From Antedon bifida (Eukaryota > Echinodermata > Crinoidea > Comatulida > Antedonidae): a DNA stretch of 64,000 bases. Under the pieces are notes generated by a model, which was not told the DNA's origin, searched no databases, and saw nothing but the letters and a program-made list of their open reading frames with translations. The position numbers and the translations under genes were made by a program. This document shows, in pieces, positions 27,748-40,060 of this stretch. The DNA is taken from the NCBI GenBank assembly GCA_963402885.1, contig OY727093.1, forward strand, positions 5,963,501 to 6,027,500, read 5' to 3'. The first letter of the stretch is position 1; each line of letters starts with the position of its first letter.

Positions 27748-29348
27748 ACTAGACATGAAACTCGTCACTTTGACGAGTTAGTTATCCGCACCACGACAAA
27801 CGCCATGTGCACGTAATACGTTGGAATATTGCACACAGATAAAGATTATGGCATTATGACAAGAACTGAAAAATATGATATGCTGTTAGTGCTGAATTCT
27901 GTCAATTTTGTGTCATATAGTATATACATGCAAACAGTATAATCTGTATACATATTACATACAGTGTAGAATAGGTGAAATTACGGGACCCGCCATTTAT
28001 TCCAATTTTTAACATGGCGACGGTATCAAAATGAAACACTTAGATAGCAATTTCAGAAGAAAATTATCTCAGGAACAACATATTAACGTGTAGAAGAAAT
28101 TTGAATACGTAAAATATAGATGCGCACCCTTTTAAATGTGATGAACTATTACGCAAAATATGAAAATACGTCTTTTTTTATTCAACTGGCCATATGATGA
28201 CGTCACAACGTCCGATTGGCAAAATGTTTACATGAATTCGTATCTACAATCCAATAGCTTCCAGAAAACGTTTTGATCATGATTATCACGTTTTATTCTG
28301 ACGAGCTATAACAGATTGAAATTTCCTGTAAAGATAAAATTAATGACCCACGTAATTAAAATTTTTAGGCATGATGACGTCATAAAAATGAAAATATTTT
28401 TAACTCATGCGGAAGATAGTTGATTGACCTAGATAATATAAAAATCGGGGTAAAAATGGAAAACAGATAATTGGAGATGCGCTCTATTAAATGTCATGCG
28501 CTATGATGAAAGATACAAAAATCCTATATTTTATATTCGCGTGGCAATACGGTGACGTCACAATGTCCGGTTAGCCATATTAATGCATGATCCAAAATCT
28601 ACAACTCATCAACTTCCAGAATGTGTAATAAAAATAACTTTCACCGTTTAGTTTAGGAACTACGAATGTTTAAAAAAGGGCATAATTTTGACAAATTTTG
28701 ACGATTTTTTGAACTTTTTCATCAAAAATGCACGTAAATTATCCAATTCGAAGTGCCCGTATGACGTAATTTTAAGTCGAAATTGTTCAAAAGTTGGTAA
28801 AATTACTAGAAAAGGATGGAAAAACATAAATCACGTGAAAAAAATTGTTTTCAACGCTACGTGCGCACCACACGCGTAAAAAAATGCGCGCACCTGGGAA
28901 TTTTTTACATGCTCAAAATGACATGAAACGCGTAGAAAGTTGATTAGAAATTAATTTTTCGCATTATAAAATTTTAAACCCGCGTGCGCGCGTAACTTCG
29001 TGTGAAACATGCCATTTTTTTTTCACAGTCAGTTAGCGCAAGATATAACTTAAACTTTTGTTAAGTTTCAATTTAAATTGTTATATGGTTTTTGATCTAC
29101 GTTAAATACGCGAAATTCGTAAAAACGCGCGTAAGTCATGTTACGCAACTCTGACGTCATTTACAATAGCAGGTGCACAACTTCACGTGAACGCTCATAT
29201 GTTGACAAAGTTATGAAATGTTATGTTAACACGTTTTAGAGATACGCTCTGCACAAAAATGACAGAAAGAAAGAAGAATACAGAAAAAAAAAAAAAAAGA
29301 TGATGAAACAGGACAGTTACAAGGAGTTATCCGCTGAATGCGGATAAC
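27748..29348 (+). mobile_element. Helentron-like unit 6 (C type, complete)
   Basis: The 5' hairpin is at 27759-27779, followed by AGTTATCCGCACC. The 3' end is CAGTTACAAGGAG and the hairpin GTTATCCGC-TGAAT-GCGGATAAC at 29326-29348. It has four TGACGTCA sites (28198, 28375, 28553, 29152). It is closest to unit 1, which lies in the opposite orientation about 6.6 kb upstream. Confidence 0.8.
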
Positions 29349-29417
29349 TAAAAAAGATGATGATGATGATTTCGTACAATCACAAGAGGTTTTCCTGCAA
29401 CTTCGTTGCGGAAAACC
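29349..29417 (+). mobile_element. detached 3' end of a B-type unit
   Basis: The sequence has (GAT)n, TTTCGTACAATCACAAGA and the hairpin GGTTTTCC...GGAAAACC (29388-29417). It is the same as the end of unit 4 (26140-26200) and most simply is the displaced end of unit 5. Confidence 0.75.
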
Positions 29418-29510
29418 AAAAAAAAATAATAAAAAAAAAAATAATAATAAAGATTTTATACAATAACAATAGGTGATCATTTTATTCTAAATGATCACCT
29501 AATTATTGTT
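29418..29510 (+). mobile_element. detached 3' end of the A-type unit
   Basis: An A-rich/(AAT)n stretch is followed by TTTATACAATAACAAT and the hairpin AGGTGATCATTT-TATTCT-AAATGATCACCT (29471-29500), with pairing extending outward. The arm matches the sub-terminal sequence of unit 2 (21541-21555), about 7.9 kb upstream. Confidence 0.7.
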
Positions 29511-30414
29511 ACCTGTTTAATTTGTTTTAATACTGTACATATGTATGGACCTATATCATCAATCAAAGGGAAACTTGTTTTAAGATTTCCTATTAATAAT
29601 ACACTGAAATTTCTCTTCACATTTTCAAAATTAAGAAACAGTTTTCCTCAGAATTAGGCGTTGTTATTTTTTGCCTTTCTTTTATCTTTTACAGCATTTA
29701 TTTTAAAATGTTGTTTCCCGCCTTAAATTAGTTGTTGGCAAGTTGCAGCTTTGGTATGGTTTTAGTTCTGTTTCTATTTCTTGTTTGTTTTTCGAGTATA
29801 AAACACTTTGAAATACATTCCAGCTCAACATCAGTTTATTTTGTTTTCTCTTTTTGGCTATTTCAGCATTACGTTTCTTCTTGGTGTATAAAAACAAGAA
29901 ATCAAATCAAAATTGATACCACAATTGATGGTAATGCATAGACAATAAAAATACAATTTATTTATTTGAAAATTTTCGACCATGTATCTTTTTCACAAAT
30001 TTGAAAGACTAGAATAGTCGAAAACGTTCCTAATTTCCAAATAAAATAAACTTTATTGTTTTTTTGTTGTTGCATAAAACAAGTGTACATTTTGCTGTTT
30101 TCTTTAATCGTATTGACGATAGATTTGAGAAGACTTTATCGGAAGTGTGAAAAACAATACTGTTAACAAATTAGTTACAATACTTTTAGATAATTTCTAC
30201 TACAATGTTTTTAGTTTAAATTATTTCCACTGTGAAAAAAAAAATGTGTATACATACTGTATAGTATTGATTACATTCTTAGAATTTAGTAGGGAACAAA
30301 GGAAATTAGCTTTTGTTTATTTCAAACATTGTTTTAAAGTTGCTAACCACTCCCAACAAGTAGTGAATACAACATTATTTGCACGTGACTTTTATCTTCG
30401 CTAAGTTAAAACTT
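29511..30414. other. region upstream of Meox, no gene recognised
   Basis: AT-rich sequence with short unrecognised open frames. It may contain the distal promoter or 5' UTR of Meox, but I see no decisive element. Confidence 0.4.
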
Positions 30415-30465
30415 AATTGAGCATGCTCAGTACTGGATATCTGCGCATGCTCACAAACGTTAACC
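30415..30465 (+). promoter_or_regulatory. possible proximal promoter motifs of Meox
   Basis: Two related GC-rich motifs, GAGCATGCTCAG and TGCGCATGCTCA, lie about 30 bp apart and about 310-360 bp before the Meox start codon, in otherwise AT-rich DNA. TGCGCATGC resembles half of an NRF-1 site. No clear TATA box was seen between here and the ATG, so the start of transcription is unknown. Confidence 0.3.
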
Positions 30466-30775
30466 TGTGTTTTGGTGACACCGCCTGAAGTGTTTATGAA
30501 AACTTGTATTTTTGGAGTAATAGTGAGTTAGGCCATTGAATGACTGACACAGCAAATAGCTCATCAATAGTTAATTGTATCATGATGATCTTCTGGCTAG
30601 AAATCAAGTATTTTACCTTATGAAACTGGTCTGGAAATTAATTGTTTTAACTTTTTAATATCTACTTTACAACGGTGTAATACTGGAACGATACAGTGGT
30701 AACAGCGTTTATCTGTCTACCAATTGACTGAACTTTAATTTGTGTAACTGGACTGGGGTAAACTCTTAATTTATT

Positions 30776-30862
30776 ATGGAGCATCCCTTGTACGGTGGTG
30801 TAGGAAGTGCTCTTCATCATTATCCTGCAAGTTTACAGTCGGCTCAACATTCACCATATCAG
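30776..30862 (+). CDS. Meox: MEOX/Mox homeobox protein, exon 1
   Basis: First coding exon of a Mox-class homeodomain transcription factor, which in other animals acts in the nucleus of mesoderm and muscle lineages. The peptide starts MEHPLYGGVGSALHHYP; an MEHPL N-terminus is characteristic of MEOX proteins. The ATG has a good start context (A at -3, G at +4). The exon codes 29 residues and ends at CAG followed by the donor GTAAAT, phase 0. This joins in frame to exon 2 at 36970. A 29-codon first exon is short; I recall vertebrate Meox genes as having one larger N-terminal exon, so the intron after it may be lineage-specific. The 5' UTR is not delimited. The identification rests on the N-terminal signature together with the downstream homeobox. 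Confidence 0.87.
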
Positions 30863-32059
30863 GTAAATAAATGCTAAAGTGTCTAATATTTTTTATTTTT
30901 AACTCAGGGTTTGTTAAAATGCACGTAAAAATAGTAGTAAGCTATACCTAATTTTGCTTAATGATTATCTTATAATGTGTTTATGCCATTAATTATTATC
31001 TTTCCCTTTTATAATTTAACGTTTTTAAAGGTAGATAAAGTAACACACAGTTAGAACAATGTAATGATGCACTAGTGTAGTAGTGCTTACTTATCCCCGC
31101 TAGATTCAATAAACGGTAATTATTAGGATAGGAAACGTACAGCTCTAACTTTACAATAGTGTTTAAGATATTCTGGTATATAAAACGTGGGTCTGGGGTA
31201 TAAGATAGGATTGTGATACATGCAGTATATTAAATATTATAGAGATGTTTTTTAGGGGGGTTTACGACCGTACGACGTAGACACGTCTGTGAGGGGTAAT
31301 TAAAGCACGTGCTTACAGTTCGAAAGTCAAAAGTGAATATTAAAATAATGAAAACTTCAATATAATGTGATTCAATTTGTATTGAGTTCAATTGAAAGTA
31401 AGTTGACAGATGTGATTAATGGTGGTATCAATTCTTACCATGTGCTTACAGTGTATTCAACGTAATTTTTTTTCTCAATATGAATTTATGATAAAGATAT
31501 TAACAATACCATAACAATTATCAATGAATATAATTAGGCAATTTATTGATGCAGATGACAACTTTTGGTTAAGGTATAAAAGGTGACAATTAGGTGTGAG
31601 TACAAGTTTTCAATAATATAGGCTATTGTTATTCAGGTATAATAATTTCAATTCATCTTTTTTTGGTCTACTTTATATAAAAATAAAAATCAGAAAATCT
31701 TTATTAATACACTGCAGTTAAAATCAAAAATGTAAAAAACAATAAAAAAAAAGTGCAGACCATATTTAATTAAAAGTTATAATAAATGATTTGTATATAC
31801 AATAAAAAAACTTGGCAAAATATAAAAATCATACATCAAATTTATAGTTCAAAGTTAATTATAATTCTCTTCTTTAAAAATACTATATAATCAATCAATT
31901 AATATATAAAACAACTACAACAGGCAATGGTAAGAATGAGACAACTTTTTAAATTGGAACCCATTGAATCTTTTTAGTAACATTATGCCTCATTGGTTAT
32001 CCACAATTATTAAAGATAAACAAGCTGATAATGCGATTAATCATTTGTATAAAAAAAGA

Positions 32060-32320
32060 AGAAAGGAAAGCAACAATAGAAATGCCTAGTTCTTTGTTTT
32101 TAAATCCTGTATTACTTTTGGTACAAGCTTACAATTTGTACATAACTTAGTTTAAATGTTCTTGTAAATAGGCCTATTGTTAAATCACTTTATTTTACTT
32201 TTATCTTAATTACTCTGGACCAGGGAATTGTGAAATTATACTCTTCCCTGCTCTGGACGAGTCTTTTCTCAAGAAGTGTGCCACAGTTTCAAAAGTATAG
32301 CTTCTAAAAATAAATTATAT
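32060..32320 (-). repeat. dispersed AAT-tailed repeat (copy 2, reversed)
   Basis: The reverse complement shares GAAGCTATACTTTTGAAAC, CAGTGGCACAC, and further on AAAAGTAATACAGGATTTAA with the copy at 58416-58640. The CTTCCCTGCTCTGG phrase at 32240 links it to copy 1. The element class is unknown. Confidence 0.65.
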
Positions 32321-35300
32321 TTAATTACAATATTTTTATAATTATATTAAATAAACAGAATAAAATTTATTCGACAATTTAGGTTAAGATGGCGTAATTT
32401 AAAATTCAGGTAAATATCTGACATTATATTGTATTGTGAATGCAATGGAAAAAAAATTGTTTTTTCAAGTGGTGGTACAGTTAATAACAATAATATTTAT
32501 AATTCAATAACTATGCCGGGAGTTAAAACATTAAAACGTAATTACCGACTGACACTGAACCGCGTGTACTTTTTTAGTACGTGTTTTTTTACGTCCACAT
32601 CTTGAAAATTAATTTACTGTATGCTTTTTGGTTAAAAGAGGTAAGCCTAAATCCCGTGTTTCCTCCTTCGTTATAGGCAGGTCCCCAAACGCAAGGACCG
32701 GTGATAACGACGTACAAGCCGCATGCTGGCGAGCACAGCTGGCAGGCTTCAAGTCGTTATTGGTAGTTAAGTAAGGTTGATCAAAGAAAGTATCGTTATT
32801 ATTTTGATGATAATTATCCTCAATTGTATTAAATACCAATAAACATTTGTTCAATATTTTTGTTATTGATGAATTGTGTCTGCAGTTCAATTAAAATTGC
32901 GGACACAATTTTATTTATTGCAGTTTAAAATGTGTTCGCTACTATTTTAGGCCTAAACTTACTAAGTTTACTTAAAAGATTCATTTTCACCGCCTACAAC
33001 AGTCAGTCAATGCTTCTGTTTGCAGAGATTTTAATTAAACTTTGTACACGACACGTGTTTTTTAGGAACCTCTTTTTTTATTGTGGTTAAATTTATTCCG
33101 GGTTAAAATCCTAAAGTAAAAATGAAATATGTATTGTTCGATTTTTTTTTAAAATGTGTTTTTCTGATAATAGTTTGAAAAGAAACTTATTACACAGTTA
33201 AAACATTACGTTTTAAATATACCTGTAATTGCATTAAAACATTATAATATTAAAATAAATATTATTGTTTAGAAACACGGTACAAAATGCTTTAGACCTA
33301 TAGTTCCTAATAGTAATAATTCGCAAGGTTTGCAGTTTGATAATTAAAATATATTTACAATTAACTTATATTGTTAAATCATGGAGGAAATAGTTAAAGT
33401 AAACAATATGTTTTTATTATTACTATAAACTAAAGCTAAAGGCTATTTCACAATCACAACTGTCTGACGCGTGTACGTATAGATACATAAGTATCATATC
33501 CATAATGATAACAGCAACACATGAGATAGATATTTCAAACAAAATATGAACAGTAGGTACAGTATAAAGTAAATTAAATAAACATTCAATATGTTAACTG
33601 GTATTAATCCATGAATTCAGTGAATAATGCTAAAAGATATATTGTCCCTCTAAAAAATAGTTGTTTTCAAATTTGTGTTGAATATGCCATTTTAATGTCA
33701 CATGATAGTGATGATAATGATTTTACCTGAAAAAAAAATTATTATTTTAATTTATTTAAAGTAAAAAAATACTTAAATTGTCTGTCAGACAATGGTTTTT
33801 GGTTAGAATTAAACGTTTCTTTTTCTCTTTCTATAAGTGAAATAATTTTGTTTTTTACAGAAGTGAATAACTTTATTAGAACTGCAGAATGGGCTATTAA
33901 AAGTCTGATTTTGAGGGACAATACACCACATAACCTTCATTGTTTATTTTGTAAAAAATGCATATCGGTATACCTTAGTATAGTATTTGAGTTCATCTTA
34001 ATGCACGTGTTTGTTTACAACTCGCCAATGACTGTCTGGCCTAATTTTTTTTAAATTGATAATCCTCCAATCGATTTTCCTCAAAACCAAAATGAGATAT
34101 CCAGATTCGAATTATACCGACGCAAAATGTCACTGGAAATCAGCACGTGACCAAACAAATCAGTTCCTTCTTGGATGAAAACAAAATAGATTTAGGCCTA
34201 AACATTTTGGCCAATTAAGTTCTGCTTGATTCCAGTTCATCGCCTTGATGCATTTCTAAATGGCGAATCTAATTATACCACGTTGTTTTACACAGGACAC
34301 ATTACATTGTGTACACAGCGAACTGTTAATAACTAGCCACCGGTAAAATTCTTAGTTGGTAAATAAAAAACCCTTTTCCACGTTCCTCATCAAAATGACA
34401 GAGCCGCATGCTTACTTAATCTATTGTCTATTTAATTTTAATGGCTGTAGGCCTGTTGTGTAACAACATAATAGGAAAACAAATTTCAGTTTACTATAAA
34501 TACAGTCTATCAACATTGCTTGATAATAATAATTTGTACATTTTTACGTCAAAAGGCTGTATAAAGTATATTGTTTGTACAAATTTAAAACGATATTTAG
34601 CACATTAAGCTTATTTACATCATTTTTATACATCTTTTTATCAGGTAAATTTCTTTGTCGTCTGAATTTGTGTCTGTTTTTATAAATCATTCTTGTTCAG
34701 AGATTTAAAAACCTTAATTCTATAGCAGTACCAAAAAAGTTACGAAACATAATTTTCTACTGCATTTTGCATTTTTTAAATAACATTTTGAACCCTTCAC
34801 TAGCGAAATGATGTTACATACAAATCATGTGTGTAACACATTCTTAACAAGAAAATGCGAGAAAAACAGATTTAAAGGCAAATTCATGAATTAAAAAAAC
34901 AAACAATTTAAATATCATTTTTAATTTATTTTAAAATTTTATAAATTTCAGTGAATGTAAATTAAAATGTACTGTACTTTTTATTATCTTACCGAAACCA
35001 TTGGACATTTATTTGGAAATGTTTTATAACTGTAATATTATATAACAATGATATTAATAAGTTTGTTTTCGTTAGTTTTCACATGAGTCGATGGTCGTCG
35101 TTATATCCCTATTGCTATTGCAATCGCGACACATTCTTTAACGTTATATAATTGATATACGGTAATAATAGAATATTCTTCTTTGTCTTTTTCACATGAA
35201 CGTTGTATAGGCACGTGTTCCAACGTGCGCTATACGTAGTGGCAATAAAAGAGAACAAATCCGAGTAGTTAAACTATTACAAATTAACCAACTCGATAAC

Positions 35301-35999
35301 AATGAATAGCGCCTATAGTTCTTTTGTCAGTAAGACTGCTTTGTGTACACAGAGTACCCATTGTTAGTAAAGGTTGTTCACTTTATTACAAACTATTTTA
35401 TATAAACAACAATGTGAATCGCAATAAACAAGTCTTTATCCTTAAAAATCAGTCAGTTCCCTTCAACATACTGACGCACTACACATGTACTTTATGAAAA
35501 CGTTGGAAAAATATGACCAATAACCTGACTATTCAGTGAAACCAGTAAAAGCAAAATATATCCCAAGTAATGTATTCACTGGTTTTGGAGTATATAATAC
35601 AATACGAGGGTTTTGTTACTATACCTAGGCCTATCTCATAAAGCAGATTTTTTTAGCAATACCAAGGTGAAACAGCAAATAAAGTTCCTCTGGCATATCG
35701 CCTGCCATAAAATGTAAATAACCGTACATCTGGTTTGGTTTTATCCCTCAAAATCGTAAAAGCCTATAATCAATGAATTATTATTCCCATACAGTTTAAA
35801 AGCTGCCGCTAATAATCAATTGGTCCGTGATTAAACATAAAACTTGCGCATCAAAGTGTTACTTGCTAAGTTTACCTACAATTCTAATTTAGTCCTACAA
35901 TTCTGATACAGTATAATAGTATTAAAATTTAAATAACAATACCAATACAGAAACTAATAATTCGATATCAAACACAGATAGATCTGAACTAATATACTG

Positions 36000-36212
36000 G
36001 TTTTTACAAAGTCCGAACATTTTTTTACAAAGCGCGACAGTGGTATACCGTACAAAGTACGACAATGGGTATATTACAAAATGCGGCAGAATTTATTACA
36101 AAGTGCGGCAGAATATATAAAAAAGTGCAGAATGTATAATACAAAGTGCGGCAGAAAAAGTGCGGCAGACTTTATTACAAAGTGCGAAAAATATATTGTG
36201 CGACAGTACACT
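36000..36212. repeat. degenerate ~22-26 bp minisatellite
   Basis: ACAAAGTGCGGCAGA and close variants recur about nine times, separated by short AT-rich spacers such as TTTATT and ATATAT. Copy lengths vary. Confidence 0.8.
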
Positions 36213-36969
36213 ACCGTATAAAAAGCAAAACATTTTTAAACATTTTAATTTTCAATTTATTAAAAAAAAACACCTTTAACGTTATTTTGGATCTGGAAAT
36301 TTTAAAGTAATAATACCCAAATCTACAGGACAAAAGATAAATCATTTTATCAACAAGTACAAATAAGGCTCAGAAAATGGCTGCCTTTGACACAATAAGA
36401 ACAAGGCCTGACAAACACTCGTTACGATATTAAAATTTATAGCGACGCCAGATTAGACAATTTCTCTGATGTCGAATTCTGTAAATAATTAATAAGGCTT
36501 TTTTTTTCTTGAAGCTCATTGGGTCACAAGAACTTTTTATTTTAAAGTTGTTTGGTTGTTTAGTGTGTCAATACCCGAAAATGTCACTTTGGTTTTATTG
36601 TTGCGTACAATCTGCACATGTGTGTACATCGTGGGAATTGTAATAATTATGTTTAACGAATACTGCACTTTACTTAGGGCCAATATGGTAAACTGTTCTT
36701 TATTCGTTCGAAATTGTTTCTGGATAATAGTTGATGCAATTCAGAAATTATAACTACTGTAATATAGGCTTAAGATTGGTATTAAATTGTGCTGATTTGT
36801 TTATTGTTATGTGTTTGTATCTATAGAACCGTCTGATTTGAAACTAACAGAAGATATTTATGAATGAAATAGTGTACAGTATATGATACTTCCTTAACTT
36901 ATCCATAAAAATGAAAATGCTATTAAATAGTAATATTATAAGAGACGAAAATAAAATTTTTCATTACAG

Positions 36970-37309
36970 AGAGCAATGGGAGGGATGCATCATATATCAG
37001 CCATGGCCTACAATCCTCACACCGTACATCAGACCTCGATGCAATACCAGCCAGAATGGGGTATACCAAGCACGATGCCCACGGGCACGACGGCACACAC
37101 CGTCACCGCACATACGGGTATACCACCAGGAATGGGGTTGTGTCACCCCATACACAGCAATGAATATCTATCATCACCCCCTCAGTTAGAAAGCAGTAAA
37201 GCACGGGACGTGGATTCCTCACATCATGATGTCGATGACTTATCGGTATCTACGAGTCCAGGCGGCGGGATCGATAGTGACGGAGCTTCATCACCGACTA
37301 AAACAAACG
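36970..37309 (+). CDS. Meox: MEOX/Mox homeobox protein, exon 2
   Basis: This internal exon codes about 113 residues, starting RAMGGMHHISAMAYNPH and ending SSPTKTN. It is rich in His, Pro, Thr and Ser with an Asp/Ser patch (SSHHDVDDLSVS) near the end, as in the low-complexity N-terminal activation region of MEOX proteins. The acceptor CATTACAG keeps phase 0 from exon 1. The donor G-GTTAGT gives phase 1, which fits exon 3 exactly. The frame would hit a stop two bases past the donor (TAG at 37312), which supports the splice site. This region of Mox proteins is poorly conserved, so the assignment depends on splice phase, position and composition. Confidence 0.85.
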
Positions 37310-39617
37310 GTTAGTAAACATTTAACTACCATACGACATTAAAAAAATACAAGTACCAACGAAAGTAATTGTACAGTATTTCTTAACGTTTATTTTACGT
37401 TTGCCAGAAACACTTTGTGTATGAGAGGGTACAGTGGTAAATCCAACATTTTAAAATAGAGGGAACAGTGCTTAATTTGTAAATTGAGGTGATGAGATCT
37501 ATCTTTTGCATTTCTTGTTTCGAAATTAGGAGGTGTGTGGGGGTGCCCGCCTATGAATGGGGAACTATCGTTAACTATTGTCTCCCTATTCTCGGTCTCT
37601 CTCTCTCATACGGATAATGTAGTACGGTGTATGATATTTTAAGTTTCCTTATCAATATGAAACTATTCATGTGCGAATACAGAAGCTGGATAATACAGGA
37701 AACCAATTGAAATTGTAAAACGGAAATCGAAGTTTCTGCATCTATCTATCCATTGAAATTTAAGTCTATAGTATTTAGAGTGAATTTATAATTAAAGGTT
37801 GATTATTTAGTAGTGCTATAAAACTCTTGAGTGAGACAAAAACCATATTTGGCCTATAACATAGCAAGACCCCTTATCGTTTAATTCATGCTTGCTGACG
37901 ATCATCTGGGATTTTGAGGAAAAAACATTTTTTTAAACGAGTGTTTAGCTTTAAAGTAAATGCTAGTTTCCGTATACTGTATAGGCCTATATCTTTTATT
38001 TCAATTCACGCAGCTACATAAAAATGAAACTGTGAATATTTAAAGTATTAATATTAACAAATTAATTGAAAATGTATGATTTGTTGTTGTCTAAAAAGTA
38101 TCGTAGTAAAAATGACCTTCCAGTTATAAATAACTCAAACCAGGAGTTGTGTTTGGAAAATCGTTTTCATAATTTTTTTTATCAAAATGAAGTGTTCCGC
38201 ACTTGATGCCTATTTTAATGTTAATGGATTGAAAAGCGCACAGAACTGACAGTTTTAACATAAGGTTCATGAACTTCGTAGATCATTAAATCACATTCCT
38301 CATCGACGATAGTCCAATCGGGTTCACAGAAACACCATGAACATATTCGTATTAATCCCCCAGAACCCCAGAGGTATCTACAGACAAAGCCGACTTTATC
38401 GTCCGAAAGCGTTCGCGACACATGTGCAGCCCGAATGCAATTCGATTGTTATCGTTGACTTGGCCTTTTTGTGTTAAAAGTTTGATATTTTATTTTATGA
38501 ACAAACGTACCGGCGTTATCTTTGCCGTTTGATTGGCTGATTCATCTTCACAATTTACGTAGAGTACATTGCACGCTCGAGTTAAGAAGAGTGTGCAAAA
38601 CGGTAGGCTAGGGAAAAAAACCCAATATAAACTCCACTTCGCGGTCAAATTCCGAGCGCCGTATTTTTTAATGGGCCAAGCCATTTGATTTAGAATAGAA
38701 GCGGCAAATACAAACGAATACAAATAGGTGTGTTTGAAACATAATAAATGGTGGAATAGACAGATTATTTACATTCATTGATTAGTTATTTCCGTTTTCC
38801 AAGTAAAAAATAGTCTCTCCATTGCACTCAAAAACATTGACCATTAATTTTGTATAATATAAAAATAAAGCCAACTTTGTAAATTGACCCTTTAATAACC
38901 CTTCTTGTGGAAAATCTCGATTTTGATTCCTGGCATCCGGATCGCGCGCATTTGGTAGGAAAGTAGGACATCCATACAGAGGACACGAATTGTGAACCGG
39001 AAGTACTTCAACGCGTACACAATGATCCAATGCCTTTTGTTGAGCATAAAGGTCCTTGGTGCCTTCGATGTTAAGGCAGAGATAAGATAAAACCAAAGTC
39101 AATCAAAAGTGTATTGGCCAGAAAGGGGACAGAAACCCCAATAACGAATACCCTCTGCCGCCTTACTCATAGGCGCATTATCTTTGAAGTTTGTGTTCGA
39201 CGCAGGATGGGGCTCTTTTTGCTTGCATAATGCTTCCTTTTGTTACACCGCAAGTTATCGGGGTCATTGATCAGACATGCGCAGATAATATAATCAGTAC
39301 ATATAATGCCTACACCTGTTTTCATTGTATTTACACCCAGTTCGCTTACATAGATATTTGGGAAGACCCATGTATAGCCGGAGTTAACGCAACTCAACGT
39401 CCATTCTGAAAGACGAGATACGAATGCAACCATTTGACCTATCGCAAGATTAGTCAAGTAAAGGTTCTTCGATGCTGCTCTCGATTGATCTTTCAGTGGG
39501 TGAGAGTTAGTCGCCAATGAACGGTCTAATATTGTCAGACCGGCAGCCCCGAGAAATTTGGTCGAATGCGAACTAGTAGTAGTCTAGGTTCTAGATCGAA
39601 ATTAGTAAGAAGATAAA

Positions 39618-39623
39618 TATTTT
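39618..39623. repeat. left target-site duplication (TATTTT)
   Basis: TATTTT directly precedes the left inverted repeat and is matched by TATTTT at 51215-51220 after the right one. A 6-bp duplication is the Polinton standard. Confidence 0.95.
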
Positions 39624-39657
39624 AGTAGAGGGGTATACGGTATAGTCAGTCGTGATT

Positions 39658-40060
39658 ATAACAATGGTTAACAATGGGGATGGTATAAGACAATAGAGTA
39701 TATCATTTGATGAATTAGTTGCTTGTGAACAATTGGTTTACAATGGTTGAAGTCAATAGGTGTTATGTTTGGGATATAATAATACAATGGTTAACATTGG
39801 GTAAGGATGTAAAGGATTGTTGGCGGTAATTTTAAAAAGGGTACAATAAAGATGCACCTGGTTAATTAAAACTAGTTAATTGAGGTATTTGCTTGTTGTA
39901 TGCCGACATAATCCAAAGACATAAGTTATTTGATCCGGATATTATAACAATGACTAAAACAAAAAGATAACAATGAATGAAGTTATTTAATAAGTATGTC
40001 TTGATTGAACTATACCGACAGGTAATTAACCATCTTCCGGATTTGATAACAAAGGGGAGA
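39658..40060. repeat. subterminal iterated AACAATG motifs
   Basis: AACAATGG/AACAATGA-type motifs recur inside the TIR end at about 39659-39680 (doubled, ATAACAATGGTTAACAATGG), 39738-39748, 39783-39800, 39944-39952 and 39967-39976, with a variant at 40045. The mirror copies lie at about 50778-51180. They could bind the integrase or replication proteins. This is an inference from position only. Confidence 0.5.

Larger units (their letters stand above)
30863..36969 (+). other. Meox: Meox intron 1
   Basis: A 6.1-kb intron with donor GTAAAT and acceptor TTCATTACAG. It contains a reverse copy of the AAT-tailed dispersed repeat (about 32060-32320) and a degenerate minisatellite (36000-36212). The rest is AT-rich with no recognised exon or RNA gene. 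Confidence 0.8.

Noticed and set aside
24024-27752. Small open frames repeated at 24024, 25586, 24364, 25926 and 27561
   Set aside because: They recur because the DNA units are near-identical. In the diverged units 2 and 6 the frames are not kept, and no domain is recognisable.
19546-29510. CRISPR-like or regular spacer array
   Set aside because: The units are ~1.5 kb, in eukaryotic sequence, with no short-repeat/spacer structure.
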